This document shows positions 1 through 7,950 of a stretch of 16,109 bases of DNA, in pieces. Position 1 is the first letter of the stretch. Each line of letters starts with the position of its first letter. Source of the stretch: JBNJEA01 sp051745395 (lineage in GTDB: Bacteria > Desulfobacterota > Desulfobacteria > Desulfobacterales > Desulfosalsimonadaceae); assembly GCA_051745395.1 (NCBI GenBank), contig JBNJEA010000066.1, forward strand, positions 1 through 16,109. The letters run 5' to 3'. Position numbers and translations under genes: made by a program. Below the pieces are notes generated by a model. It had not been told where the DNA came from, ran no database searches, and saw only the letters and a program-made list of their open reading frames with translations.

Positions 1-99
1 CGTCGCCCGGATCATTGTCTCATCATTGTCGTCGGCCGTAAGGGCGTCTGACCCGGAGATCACTTCCACATTATCAACGACCACGGCATCGGCATCCAC
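1..99 (-). repeat. Perfect 99-bp direct repeat, copy 2 (continues past the edge)
   Basis: Bases 1-99 are identical to 598-696 at an offset of 597 nt (199 codons). The match stops at base 100 (c) versus 697 (g) and probably continues past base 1. It covers 33 codons that begin VDADAVVVDNV and end TMIRAT, the start of a type-A Ig domain. Confidence 0.95.
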
Positions 100-3000
100 C
101 GTTATATCCGCATCACCGGATACCGTCGCATTCGAGGCGCTGCGCGCCAACACCGTGTCGGTTCCCTCGGCGCTGCCGGCCGTATAGGTAACGGTTGCCT
201 CACCATTGACATCGGTCACCGCGCTCGGAGACGACAGGCTGGCGTTGGTGGCATTCGTGCCGAAATTAAAATTCACCGTCTCGCCGACCACCAGGTTGTC
301 GTTGCTATCGGTCACCGTCGCCGTCAACGTCGACGGACCCTCGGGATTGACCGTTTCCGGGGCTGCCGCGAGCTCTATTGTCGCCGGCGCCGCCGCCACA
401 AACCCCACGTCTACTGCGGCCTTGATACCGCTGGCATCGGCCGTCACTGTCGCCGTTCCCGTATCCGTGCCGCTTTCCAGCGTCGTCTCGGCTATGCCGT
501 TGGCGTCCGTGGTTACTGATAGATCGCTTAGCGAACCCAGCGTCGTTTCAAAAACAACTTCTTTGTCCGAGGCGGCATTGCCTTCAAGATCGGTCACCGT
601 CGCCCGGATCATTGTCTCATCATTGTCGTCGGCCGTAAGGGCGTCTGACCCGGAGATCACTTCCACATTATCAACGACCACGGCATCGGCATCCACGGAA
701 ACCTTTACTTTTTCGGTTGTACCGTTTGCCGTTTCCGCCCATATATCCAACTCATTTTTACCGTAAACCGCCGAAAAGTCTGCACTGGCAAAACCATCTT
801 CATCCGTTATTCTCTGGAGTGTATCCAGAGGTGTCGTCGTGTCTCCGGCTTCATATACAACAAAGGTCACTGTCTGCCCGGCCAATTGGTTGTTATTGCC
901 ATCCATCACGTCTGCAAAAATGGTAAAACCACCGTCCGGTTGCACTGTATCCGGGATCGCCCGCAGAATAATGTTGGACACAGGACCGCCGACAAAGCCG
1001 ATATCCGTAGATCCAATAAAACCGTCGGATTCCGCACGGACCGTTACAGTTCCGGTCTTGGTTGTCGAAGTCAGCGTTATTTCGGCAATACCATTATCAT
1101 CTGTGGTTGCCTGATTCGGGGAAATATCCCCTTCCGTAAGGGTGCCTGCTGCCGTTGTAAACGTAACGGTTTTCCCCGCCGCAGGGTTGCCTTCCGTATC
1201 TGTCACAGTGGCCCGGATGGTGGCCTGGCTTTCACCATCAGCCTCCAGCTCGGAAGACCCTGCGCTTGCCTCAACGCCGCCCACTACCGTTGCTGATGGA
1301 TCCACATCAATATTAGAGAAGTCGTCTATGGACGAATCTGTAAGGCTGCTTGCACGAATCCGATCGGTCGATAGCTCAGATGCGGTGCCTGCTGTATATG
1401 TAATCGATGCATGCCCGTTAATATTGGTCTCCGCGCTTAAATCCGACAGGCTGGCGCCGGTTTTATTGGTGACCAGATCAAAGGCGATGGATTCTCCCTC
1501 AACAGGATTTCCCTTTGCGTCTTTGAGCGTGGCCGTTACGGTAGATTCGCCGCCCGGGTTGATGGTACCGGGCGCCACGTTGAGATCCAGGGAATCCGAA
1601 GTCCCGGCGGTAAACTCGATATCCCGGGTGGCCCTGAACCCGCTGGCAATAGCGGTGATTTTTGCAATGCCGGCATTTTCCGAAGATATCAGGGTTGTCT
1701 GGGCAATGCCATCGTCATTGGTAACCACGGAGGAATTGATCGTACCGGCGCTGGCTGTAAAGGCTACGGCCAAATCTGAAATCGGTTCACCATCCATATC
1801 TTCGACTTTGGCACGAATCGTCACATCGCTGACCCCATCGGCCGGCAGACTGTCATCACCGACGGATTCAATTGTTATACTGCCAACCATCACAGCACTG
1901 GAGTCAACATCAACATTCGCTGTATCGGATAAAGTTTTTACCGTAGCTTTCAGGGTATCTGTTACCTGATCCGTATCGCCCGCCGTGTAGGAAATAACGG
2001 CTTCACCGCTTAAATCCGTTGTTGCGGTGTTAGATCCCAAAGATGCGTTACTGTTATCGTCTTTTATTTCGAAATCAACGGTTTCTCCTTTAACCGCGTT
2101 GCCGTTTTCATCCGTCACGCGGGCCGTTATCCCGGCCCGGCTGTGCGGCGTCACAGTGTTAGGGGCGGCATAAACCTCGATATTTGCCGGTTTTCCGGCC
2201 ACCTGTTCAAGCGTATCTTCTGCGCGGACATTGCCGGCCTGCACACCGTAAGTCACGGCCTCTGCAACGGTGGAACCAGTATACGTATAAACGGCCTTGC
2301 CTCCGGCATCCGTCTTTTGAAGTGATAAGGCCGGCAGGCTATCAAATGCATCCGGTTCATTTGGATTGCCGACCGGACTGATTGCCTGCCCGGCGGACTC
2401 CACTTCAATGGTCCAATCGCCATCGGCCCAAACATTTAGATAATATTCACCCGCAGGCTGTCGAATTTTGCTGACTTGTCCGCTTATTGAACCTGATGTA
2501 CTTTTGATGAGATCCACCCAATTGCCATTGCTGTCATAAAGATCCACGCTGAACAGCCCCGTACCGGCATGGGACATCGTAAAGGTTATCTCGCCGCCGT
2601 CATGTAAAAAAACGGGCGTATCATTTCTGCCGGTTCCCTCGAATGTTTCTGACGAGTCTTCCGGCTGCTCATCTGACAACACAATATCGGAAATGTTCTT
2701 GAAAACCACCGGCACATCCTTCATCGGATCACCGGCATTGTTTAATACAGTAGCGGTAAATGTTGAGGTGTCAGTTCCATTGGCTTCAATGTGATCCGGG
2801 TCGGCTTTCAGGGATACCTGGCCGCCGACGACGATTTCCTCGCGTCTTTTAATGCTGGAATTGGTGGTTGAATGAGCTGTAATGACATCATCGCCGTTAT
2901 TGGCACCAGCGGTATAGTCAATGGTCACCTGACCGCTGTCATCCGTGGTCTCCTTTTTCGAAGACAGCATTGCGCCGCTGTTGTTCTGCGCAAGACGAAA

Positions 3001-5064
3001 GACGATGGTTTCATCGGCTGCAGGGTTGCAATGCTTATCAGTCAGGGTAGCCGTTAACCTTGAAGTCTCTTCCGGATTAACTATCAGCGGAAGCGCTGTT
3101 AATGTAAGCTTGGACGGTGCACCAGCCACAAACGGCACATCCACACTTTCCGCAAAACCGGCGGCCTCGGCCGTTACCCTAGCGGTGCCAATTTTGGTGC
3201 CGCTCGTTAAAACACGTTCGGCAACCCCGTTTTCATCCGTAGTCTGAGTGCCGGTTTTCCCCGCAGGAAGCGTACCAAGGGTTGTATCAAATTTTACTTT
3301 AATGCCCGGCGCCGGATTGCCCTCTTTATCAGTTACGGTTGCCCGAATCGTTGACTTGCTTTCCCCATTTGCTGTCAGTGACTCCGCCCCTGAACTCACT
3401 GCAACACTGTCAACGACCACGGCTGCGGGGTCCACTACTACCGTCACGGTGCCCGTAGTACTATTGCTTTGCGCCACAGCAGTGATCTGATCGCTGCCTT
3501 CTTCACTGCCGGCCGTATAGGTTACCGTGGCATCCCCGTTGACATTGGTCTCAGCGGTGGTATTTTCAAGGCTGGCACCACTTTGATTGTCCGTAATTTT
3601 AAATTTCACCGCTTCATTTTCAACGGCATTGCCATAGTCGTCTTCCACTGTCGCCGTCAACTCGGCTGTATCACCCGGATTGAGCGTATCCGGAGCAGAT
3701 TCGACATTGACATTTGCCGGTGCACCCGCGACAAACGGCACTTCCACGCTTTGACTAACCCCCCTGGCGGTGGCGGTAACACTGGCGTTTCCGGGAGAAT
3801 TGCCGCTTTCCAGGGTCACCTCAGCAATCCCCTTTTTGCCGGTAAATGCGGTTAAATCTTCGGCAGCCGCCCCATCGTCTGTCAAAGCCCCGTTGGTGGT
3901 TGTAAAATCAACCTTAATGCCCGGAATCGGTTCTCCTTCATCATCCTGCACAGTTGCCCGGATTGCAGCCGGATTGCCGCCAACAGACAACTGCTCCGCC
4001 CCCGATGTCAGGGATACGGATCCAACAACAACAGAATCAGGAACAATAAACAATTCGATTTCATCGCTTATTCCGGCCACAGAGGCACGGATTTGTGCAG
4101 TGCCATCCTGTGAATCCGCGGGTCGAAAAACGGCTTCTGCGATGCCGCTTTCATTGGTCCATCCATCGGCAGCAGAATTAAAGGTACGCTTGAAAACACC
4201 GGTTGATGTTTGAAAATTCACCATTAAATCCGATATCGGATTTCCTTCGGTATCAAAAACCCTGGCTTCAATCGGTAACTGGCTATTGGCATCGCCGTTT
4301 ACAGTCTGTTCATTTGAAACCAGTTCTACGGAACCTACCATCGCGGCTGAAGGGTCTACATTTAACTCAATTGAGTCGGATTGCTCCGTACCATCGATGG
4401 TGGCCGAAAGTTCATCCGTCCCCTCCTGGCTGCCGGCTGTATAAAACACCTCGGCATTTCCATTTTCGTCCGTGGTCTCACTGCCGGTTTCAAATTCGCC
4501 GCCACTTGCATTGGATTGGACATCGAAACGCACGGTCACATCGGGCACAGGCGTCCCGCTTCGGGATTCTACTTTCGCTGAAACGGCGGCGTCAGTCCCG
4601 GGTCGTATGCTTGCAGGAGTAAGAGAAAGTTCAATATTTTCAGGACTTAAACTTTCAACCAGCTCAATTTCAATTTTCTGTTTCACCCCATTGGCCGACG
4701 CTGTAATCTCAGCGGTTCCCTGCGTCGCCCCAGCCTTAAAAGATACGGTAACGCTGCCCGAATCATCTTCTGTTCGGGCCACATATTTTTGCTTATCGTT
4801 TCGGAAAGAGCCCAATGTCGTTTCAAAGGTAACCTCGGAGTGTTTCCCTACAGCCGAACCCGACGAATCGATCACATCCGCTGTAATTGATGTAGACGAG
4901 GTATTATCCGCCAGCAATTCCTCCTGGCCGGCGCTTAATGTAATCGATGCCGGATCGCCTTCCTGGCTACCGCTTTCTCCGCAACCAAGCAGACCCATTA
5001 ACAAAAATCCGGTTAAAAGAACCAAAAACATCCGGCCGGTGAATTTTAAACCCTGGTCTTTCAT
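1..5064 (-). CDS. Giant tandem Ig-like (Big_1/invasin-type) repeat surface lipoprotein, 3' end outside window
   Basis: The frame is open for all 1688 codons from ATG 5064 to the window edge; I checked every triplet and found no stop. The start has a good ribosome site (AGGGGA, 6 nt upstream). Residues 1-28 form a lipoprotein signal: basic start, hydrophobic core, lipobox LLGC with Cys28; Gly29 fits outer-membrane sorting. After it come about 15 complete Ig-like domains and one partial. Two kinds mostly alternate: type A begins near VDPSAVVVGSV and carries TIRATVTDxEGNPA and TTDxNGIAE; type B carries STLTATVTDxNGN and a NGEAxVTYTAG strand. Such repeats are known from invasin/intimin-like and other surface proteins; no LysM or beta-barrel precedes them here, so this is a lipid-anchored stalk rather than an intimin. 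One domain carries an inserted non-Ig module (residues about 806-890). Role as adhesin or surface fibre is inferred. It is separated from pilQ by a terminator and has its own probable promoter. Confidence 0.92.
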   Translation of the reverse strand, partial: MKDQGLKFTGRMFLVLLTGFLLMGLLGCGESGSQEGDPASITLSAGQEELLADNTSSTSITADVIDSSGSAVGKHSEVTFETTLGSFRNDKQKYVARTEDDSGSVTVSFKAGATQGTAEITASANGVKQKIEIELVESLSPENIELSLTPASIRPGTDAAVSAKVESRSGTPVPDVTVRFDVQSNASGGEFETGSETTDENGNAEVFYTAGSQEGTDELSATIDGTEQSDSIELNVDPSAAMVGSVELVSNEQTVNGDANSQLPIEARVFDTEGNPISDLMVNFQTSTGVFKRTFNSAADGWTNESGIAEAVFRPADSQDGTAQIRASVAGISDEIELFIVPDSVVVGSVSLTSGAEQLSVGGNPAAIRATVQDDEGEPIPGIKVDFTTTNGALTDDGAAAEDLTAFTGKKGIAEVTLESGNSPGNASVTATARGVSQSVEVPFVAGAPANVNVESAPDTLNPGDTAELTATVEDDYGNAVENEAVKFKITDNQSGASLENTTAETNVNGDATVTYTAGSEEGSDQITAVAQSNSTTGTVTVVVDPAAVVVDSVAVSSGAESLTANGESKSTIRATVTDKEGNPAPGIKVKFDTTLGTLPAGKTGTQTTDENGVAERVLTSGTKIGTARVTAEAAGFAESVDVPFVAGAPSKLTLTALPLIVNPEETSRLTATLTDKHCNPAADETIVFRLAQNNSGAMLSSKKETTDDSGQVTIDYTAGANNGDDVITAHSTTNSSIKRREEIVVGGQVSLKADPDHIEANGTDTSTFTATVLNNAGDPMKDVPVVFKNISDIVLSDEQPEDSSETFEGTGRNDTPVFLHDGGEITFTMSHAGTGLFSVDLYDSNGNWVDLIKSTSGSISGQVSKIRQPAGEYYLNVWADGDWTIEVESAGQAISPVGNPNEPDAFDSLPALSLQKTDAGGKAVYTYTGSTVAEAVTYGVQAGNVRAEDTLEQVAGKPANIEVYAAPNTVTPHSRAGITARVTDENGNAVKGETVDFEIKDDNSNASLGSNTATTDLSGEAVISYTAGDTDQVTDTLKATVKTLSDTANVDVDSSAVMVGSITIESVGDDSLPADGVSDVTIRAKVEDMDGEPISDLAVAFTASAGTINSSVVTNDDGIAQTTLISSENAGIAKITAIASGFRATRDIEFTAGTSDSLDLNVAPGTINPGGESTVTATLKDAKGNPVEGESIAFDLVTNKTGASLSDLSAETNINGHASITYTAGTASELSTDRIRASSLTDSSIDDFSNIDVDPSATVVGGVEASAGSSELEADGESQATIRATVTDTEGNPAAGKTVTFTTAAGTLTEGDISPNQATTDDNGIAEITLTSTTKTGTVTVRAESDGFIGSTDIGFVGGPVSNIILRAIPDTVQPDGGFTIFADVMDGNNNQLAGQTVTFVVYEAGDTTTPLDTLQRITDEDGFASADFSAVYGKNELDIWAETANGTTEKVKVSVDADAVVVDNVEVISGSDALTADDNDETMIRATVTDLEGNAASDKEVVFETTLGSLSDLSVTTDANGIAETTLESGTDTGTATVTADASGIKAAVDVGFVAAAPATIELAAAPETVNPEGPSTLTATVTDSNDNLVVGETVNFNFGTNATNASLSSPSAVTDVNGEATVTYTAGSAEGTDTVLARSASNATVSGDADITVDADAVVVDNVEVISGSDALTADDNDETMIRAT
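598..696 (-). repeat. Perfect 99-bp direct repeat, copy 1
   Basis: Identical to bases 1-99. Neighbouring type-A domain starts (1305, 1908, 3435) share the protein motif but not the exact nucleotides, so this pair is a recent duplication or a gene-conversion product. Confidence 0.95.
2397..2649 (-). other. Non-Ig module inserted inside an Ig-like domain
   Basis: Residues about 806-890 of the lipoprotein break the Ig pattern. Their features are GEITFTMSHAGTGLFSVDLYD, then NGNWVDLI, a Gly/Ser stretch, then PAGEYYLNVWADGDWTIEVE. This alternation with a closing 'G-x-Y-x-L-x-V-x-A-D-G-x-W-T-I' strand resembles a small beta-sandwich seen in many bacterial and archaeal secreted proteins. The host domain starts before it (SLKADPDHIEANGTDTSTF) and seems to finish after it (LSLQKTDAGGKAVYTYTG), so the module sits in a loop. 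Function is unknown; ligand or glycan binding is only a guess. Confidence 0.6.
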
Positions 5065-5070
5065 TGAACT

Positions 5071-5076
5071 TCCCCT
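5071..5076 (-). promoter_or_regulatory. Ribosome binding site of the Ig-repeat lipoprotein
   Basis: The minus strand reads AGGGGA six nucleotides before the ATG at 5064. It fixes the start codon and is one of the few strong ribosome sites in the window, which agrees with an independently expressed gene. Confidence 0.75.
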
Positions 5077-5221
5077 CGAAATTAAAATTGCTTTTCCACT
5101 AAATACAAACGGCATTTAGAATAGGCTTTCGAAATATTTATAAATTTATAAGCGTCGAGCTTCTATTCTGTTATTTGGAACACAAAAGCAAAATGGACGC
5201 ATTGTTAAATGGGATTAATTT

Positions 5222-5250
5222 TTTCTATTTTTACTACTAATAGTTGTCAA
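5222..5250 (-). promoter_or_regulatory. Probable sigma70-type promoter of the Ig-repeat lipoprotein
   Basis: On the minus strand a perfect -35 TTGACA (5245-5250) is followed after 17 nt by TAGAAA (5222-5227), four of six matches to TATAAT. It points at the lipoprotein start about 150 nt downstream. The A-tract at 5260-5268 lies just upstream of the -35, where an UP element would sit. The region is AT-rich, so a chance match is possible. Confidence 0.45.
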
Positions 5251-5259
5251 GAATCAAGA

Positions 5260-5268
5260 TTTTTTTTT
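5260..5268. repeat. Homopolymer tract T9 (A9 on minus strand) upstream of a promoter
   Basis: Nine consecutive T on the plus strand, ten nt upstream of the -35 hexamer proposed for the Ig lipoprotein. It could act as an UP element or a length-variable tract. Confidence 0.8.
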
Positions 5269-5308
5269 AATAAACTTAAACTAACCTTTAATCTAACGAA
5301 TTTTTTAC

Positions 5309-5319
5309 AAAAAAAAAAA
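5309..5319. repeat. Homopolymer tract A11
   Basis: Eleven consecutive A on the plus strand, about 50 nt further upstream of the same promoter than the T9 tract. Tracts of this length are prone to slippage and also bend DNA. Confidence 0.85.
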
Positions 5320-5489
5320 CAAACCGTTTCAAGTGCTTTTTCGGAAACCATGCAGATCCAAAAACAAGTATTTGATGAAACTGAAAAAAGTACAGGGGAA
5401 ACCATTTTTTGACGGCCGTAAGGGCCAGCGGGTAAGCGGTAAAAGGCCGAACGATCGGGAAGAGGGGGGCTAAAAATTTCGATTATTCA

Positions 5490-5537
5490 AATAAAAAAGG
5501 CGTCGACCCCGACGGCTCATGCCGGAGTCAACGCCTT
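5490..5537 (-). terminator. Rho-independent terminator of the pilMNOPQ operon
   Basis: Downstream of pilQ the minus strand forms a long hairpin: AAGGCGT pairs with ACGCCTT, then one mismatch, GAC/GTC, and an inner CGGC-TCAT/ATGA-GCCG stem. It is followed directly by six T (5498-5493). There is no T tract on the other side, so it terminates leftward transcription only and separates pilQ from the Ig lipoprotein. Confidence 0.85.
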
Positions 5538-5579
5538 GAAAGCGAAAACAAATTACTTGAAGATTTATCTGTTTAAGAT

Positions 5580-7946
5580 TTAATCGCCGGCATTTGCCAT
5601 ATCCCGCTGTTCGAGCTGCACCACGCGCGGGGTCATGAAAATCAGCAGTTCATTTTTTTGATTGGTATTGGACTTGGATTTAAACAACCAGCCCAGCAGC
5701 GGGATGTCCTTTAATACCGGAAAGCCGAATTCCGTCTTATTGACCGTTTTCTTCATAATCCCGCCGATGACAATGGTGCTGCCGTCATCGACTAAAAGCT
5801 CGGTTTCGGCTTCATTGGTGGAAAGCGCCGGTTCCCCGCTTTCGGTAATGCTGTCAACATCGTTTTTGGTCACGTAAATCTGCATGGCGATGCGTTGATC
5901 CGGGGTCACATGAGGGGTCACCTCGAGGGTCAGATCAATGTCTTTGAATTCCACGTTGACATCATCGTCTTCCACGGTTTGATACGGATACTCAAAACCC
6001 TGGGTAATACTGGCTTTTTTGTTGTCAATGGTCACAATCTTCGGGGTGGAAATGATCTTTCCCTCGCCGTTTTCCTCCATGGCCGTCAACTTGGCGTTTA
6101 ACACCATGGGAGTACCCATGTTGGGCAGCCGGACAAAATCAAAACCGATGCTCGAATTCGAGGCAGCCGGATGGTTCATCGCCACGTCATAACTATACTC
6201 CCCATTCAAATCATCGCGGAACACATCCTCGCTCTGGACCTGCCATTCGGTCCCGAGTTCCCTTGAAAAATCGTCGCTGACTTCCACGATGCGCGCCTCG
6301 ATCACCACCTGCGGCGTCACCTTGTCGATCTGGGAAATGATTTCCTTGGCCTTTTCGATCTTTTCCCGGACATCGGTGATAATCAATTGATTGTTGCGCT
6401 CGTCCACACTGACCTGACCGCGGTCCTTGGTTAATACGTCTTTGACATGGGGCAGGATCTCGCTTTGGGCATTGGCGTAATTGATCGGGATATATTTGGT
6501 CACCAGCGGCTCCAGCGCCTTTTGCTGTTCCTGCCGCTTTTTATAGTCCTGAACCCGCTCCTGACGCGCCTGTTCTTCCTGCTGGAGGGTCTGCTTGGTG
6601 GCGATCCGGATGATATCGCCTTTTTCCTCCATGCCGAGGTTGTTCATCTGCAAAATCAGGTCCAGCACCTGGTCCCAGGGAACCGGTTTTTCCATGGAAA
6701 TGCTGACCGTGCCGCTGACGTTCGGATCAATGGCGTAATTTTTGCCGCTGACCTGCTGTAAAATCCGGAACACGTTTTTGATATCGGTTTCATAAAAATC
6801 CAGGGCGATTTTTTCTCCGGTATATTCCTTTTGCTCCCCGAAATAACTTTCGTACAAGGATTGAATGGCGGCATCTTCTTCCACCGGTGTACCGGCTTTC
6901 GGTGTACCGGCTTTTTCGGAAACATCGACCGGCTCTCCCACCGATTCTTCCAGCACCTTCTGCCAGGGGGGGAGATTGGCCATTTCAAAAGGCCGGGGCC
7001 CGATGGAGGAGGCATCAAAATGAACGATCAAGCGGCCGTCGGTTTTTTCGGTACGGTACGGCACCTGTTCCCGTAACTCAATTACGACATCCACGCCCTT
7101 TTCCCGCTCGGGGCTCTGCACGGGCGTTACCCGGTCGACGGCGCTGTCAAAGCGGGTGGTGATAAGGGGTCTTTGCTGCCGGTACTCCGGCAGTCGGACG
7201 TCGAAAAGTTTTAATTGAAGGCGGCGGGTGGCAATTTTTTCCATCTCGTAATCGACCGGCGCCGTGGTTCCCACGATAATGGCGGAATCGCCGGATTTTT
7301 TGGCGGAAAAATCGATCTGGTTAATGACGGCCGGACCGGTATTTTCCCCCTCCCGGTCGGCATTGCCCGCTTTTCGGTCCCCGGTTGAAAGACGCCCGGC
7401 ACCGGCTGGCGAGTCCTCTTCCGAAGGGGCCCCCGCCGGCTTTTGCAACGCGGTGGTTTTTTTCTCTTCCGTTTGCGTGTCAGCGCCGGGATTGGCCGCA
7501 TCGGGGTTCTGGACCTTGACCTCTATGGCATTGCCCTTTCGGACCACATCGTATTCGGTATCGGCATTTAAATCGATTTCCAGGCGGGCATTTTTTTCGT
7601 CCTCGGAAGGGGCGAGCGAAACGGCGCTGATAAATTCGCTCTCCGGTGCATAGTCGGTCTTGATGTCGCCGATTGCGGTGTCCGGGAAATAAAAAATAAC
7701 CCCCATCGGCGATTTTTGTTTCACCGAGGTATAGTTTAACCGTTCATTGGCCTGGATGACAATTTTTTCGGCCTGGGCATCCCCGGTGACTCCGATATCG
7801 GTGATGGTCCTTTGCGCAACGGCTTTTTCCTCGGCGGGCGCTTTTTCGGAAGAAAGCGAGGCACAGCCGGCAAAGAGCAGGATCAGCCCTAAAATAAACA
7901 GGTTTCGCCCGATGCGGATTGCTGACTTCACTGGTCGGTCTTGCAT
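5580..7946 (-). CDS. pilQ: Type IV pilus secretin PilQ (predicted lipoprotein)
   Basis: Outer-membrane channel through which the type IV pilus passes. The 788-residue protein shows, in order: a lipoprotein-type signal with FAGC and Cys28; an AMIN domain (about 48-145); a low-complexity linker; a second AMIN domain (about 207-312); a linker holding AGTPKAGTP; the STN/N0 domain (about 378-450, 'LDFYETDIKNVFRILQQVSG'); an N1 domain (about 484-545, 'YIPINYANA...RNNQLIITD'); and the secretin core (about 546-777) ending in the family signature FPVLKDIPLLGWLF...ELLIFMTPRVV. AMIN domains in PilQ are known to bind peptidoglycan. It is last in the operon; its ATG follows the pilP stop by 4 nt, and its GGAG ribosome site lies inside the end of pilP. 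Most PilQ proteins have an ordinary signal peptide, so the lipobox is noteworthy. Confidence 0.96.
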   Translation of the reverse strand: MQDRPVKSAIRIGRNLFILGLILLFAGCASLSSEKAPAEEKAVAQRTITDIGVTGDAQAEKIVIQANERLNYTSVKQKSPMGVIFYFPDTAIGDIKTDYAPESEFISAVSLAPSEDEKNARLEIDLNADTEYDVVRKGNAIEVKVQNPDAANPGADTQTEEKKTTALQKPAGAPSEEDSPAGAGRLSTGDRKAGNADREGENTGPAVINQIDFSAKKSGDSAIIVGTTAPVDYEMEKIATRRLQLKLFDVRLPEYRQQRPLITTRFDSAVDRVTPVQSPEREKGVDVVIELREQVPYRTEKTDGRLIVHFDASSIGPRPFEMANLPPWQKVLEESVGEPVDVSEKAGTPKAGTPVEEDAAIQSLYESYFGEQKEYTGEKIALDFYETDIKNVFRILQQVSGKNYAIDPNVSGTVSISMEKPVPWDQVLDLILQMNNLGMEEKGDIIRIATKQTLQQEEQARQERVQDYKKRQEQQKALEPLVTKYIPINYANAQSEILPHVKDVLTKDRGQVSVDERNNQLIITDVREKIEKAKEIISQIDKVTPQVVIEARIVEVSDDFSRELGTEWQVQSEDVFRDDLNGEYSYDVAMNHPAASNSSIGFDFVRLPNMGTPMVLNAKLTAMEENGEGKIISTPKIVTIDNKKASITQGFEYPYQTVEDDDVNVEFKDIDLTLEVTPHVTPDQRIAMQIYVTKNDVDSITESGEPALSTNEAETELLVDDGSTIVIGGIMKKTVNKTEFGFPVLKDIPLLGWLFKSKSNTNQKNELLIFMTPRVVQLEQRDMANAGD
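6886..6915 (-). repeat. 15-nt tandem duplication in pilQ linker
   Basis: Two adjacent 15-nt units (6886-6900 and 6901-6915) differ at one base and encode the repeated AGTPK/AGTPV in the linker between the second AMIN domain and the STN domain. The frame is kept. Confidence 0.8.
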
Positions 7947-7950
7947 GTCT

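Larger units (their letters stand above)
102..4980 (-). repeat. Tandem Ig-like domain array, mostly two-domain units of about 200 codons
   Basis: Type-A domain starts (the VDxxAVVV-like motif) lie at about 4359, 4044, 3435, 1908, 1305, 696 and 99. The spacings are 315, 609, 1527, 603, 609 and 597 nt. The 597-609 spacings mark A+B pairs of 199-203 codons. The 315 spacing marks two A domains in a row. The 1527 spacing holds a B domain, an A-like domain with an inserted module, and another B domain. Two more domains (A then B) precede the first marked start, directly after the lipobox. The pairing shows growth mainly by duplication of two-domain units. Confidence 0.85.
5065..5579. other. Gene-free spacer between the Ig lipoprotein and pilQ
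   Basis: This 515-nt spacer holds, on the minus strand in transcription order, the pilQ terminator (5490-5537), a GC-rich patch of no recognised function (about 5411-5470, with a small GGCC-GTAAG-GGCC hairpin), a very AT-rich stretch (about 5105-5400) with A9 and A11 tracts, a probable promoter (5222-5250), and a leader of about 150 nt ending in the ribosome site at 5071-5076. I see no convincing gene in it. Confidence 0.7.

Noticed and set aside
206..5119. Many plus-strand open frames of 60-275 codons opposite the Ig-repeat gene
   Set aside because: They are antisense shadows: the minus frame is open without interruption for 1688 codons and has a signal peptide and repeated domains, while the plus frames are fragmented and show no family features.
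5209..5412. Plus-strand open frame of 67 codons in the AT-rich spacer
   Set aside because: No ribosome site, composition dictated by poly-A/T tracts, and it overlaps the probable promoter of the Ig gene.
5390..5475. Plus-strand resemblance to a cyclic-di-GMP-I riboswitch (CAGGGGAAACC followed by GACGG...)
   Set aside because: Only short blocks match; the GAAA tetraloop and receptor stems are missing, and no plus-strand gene lies downstream.
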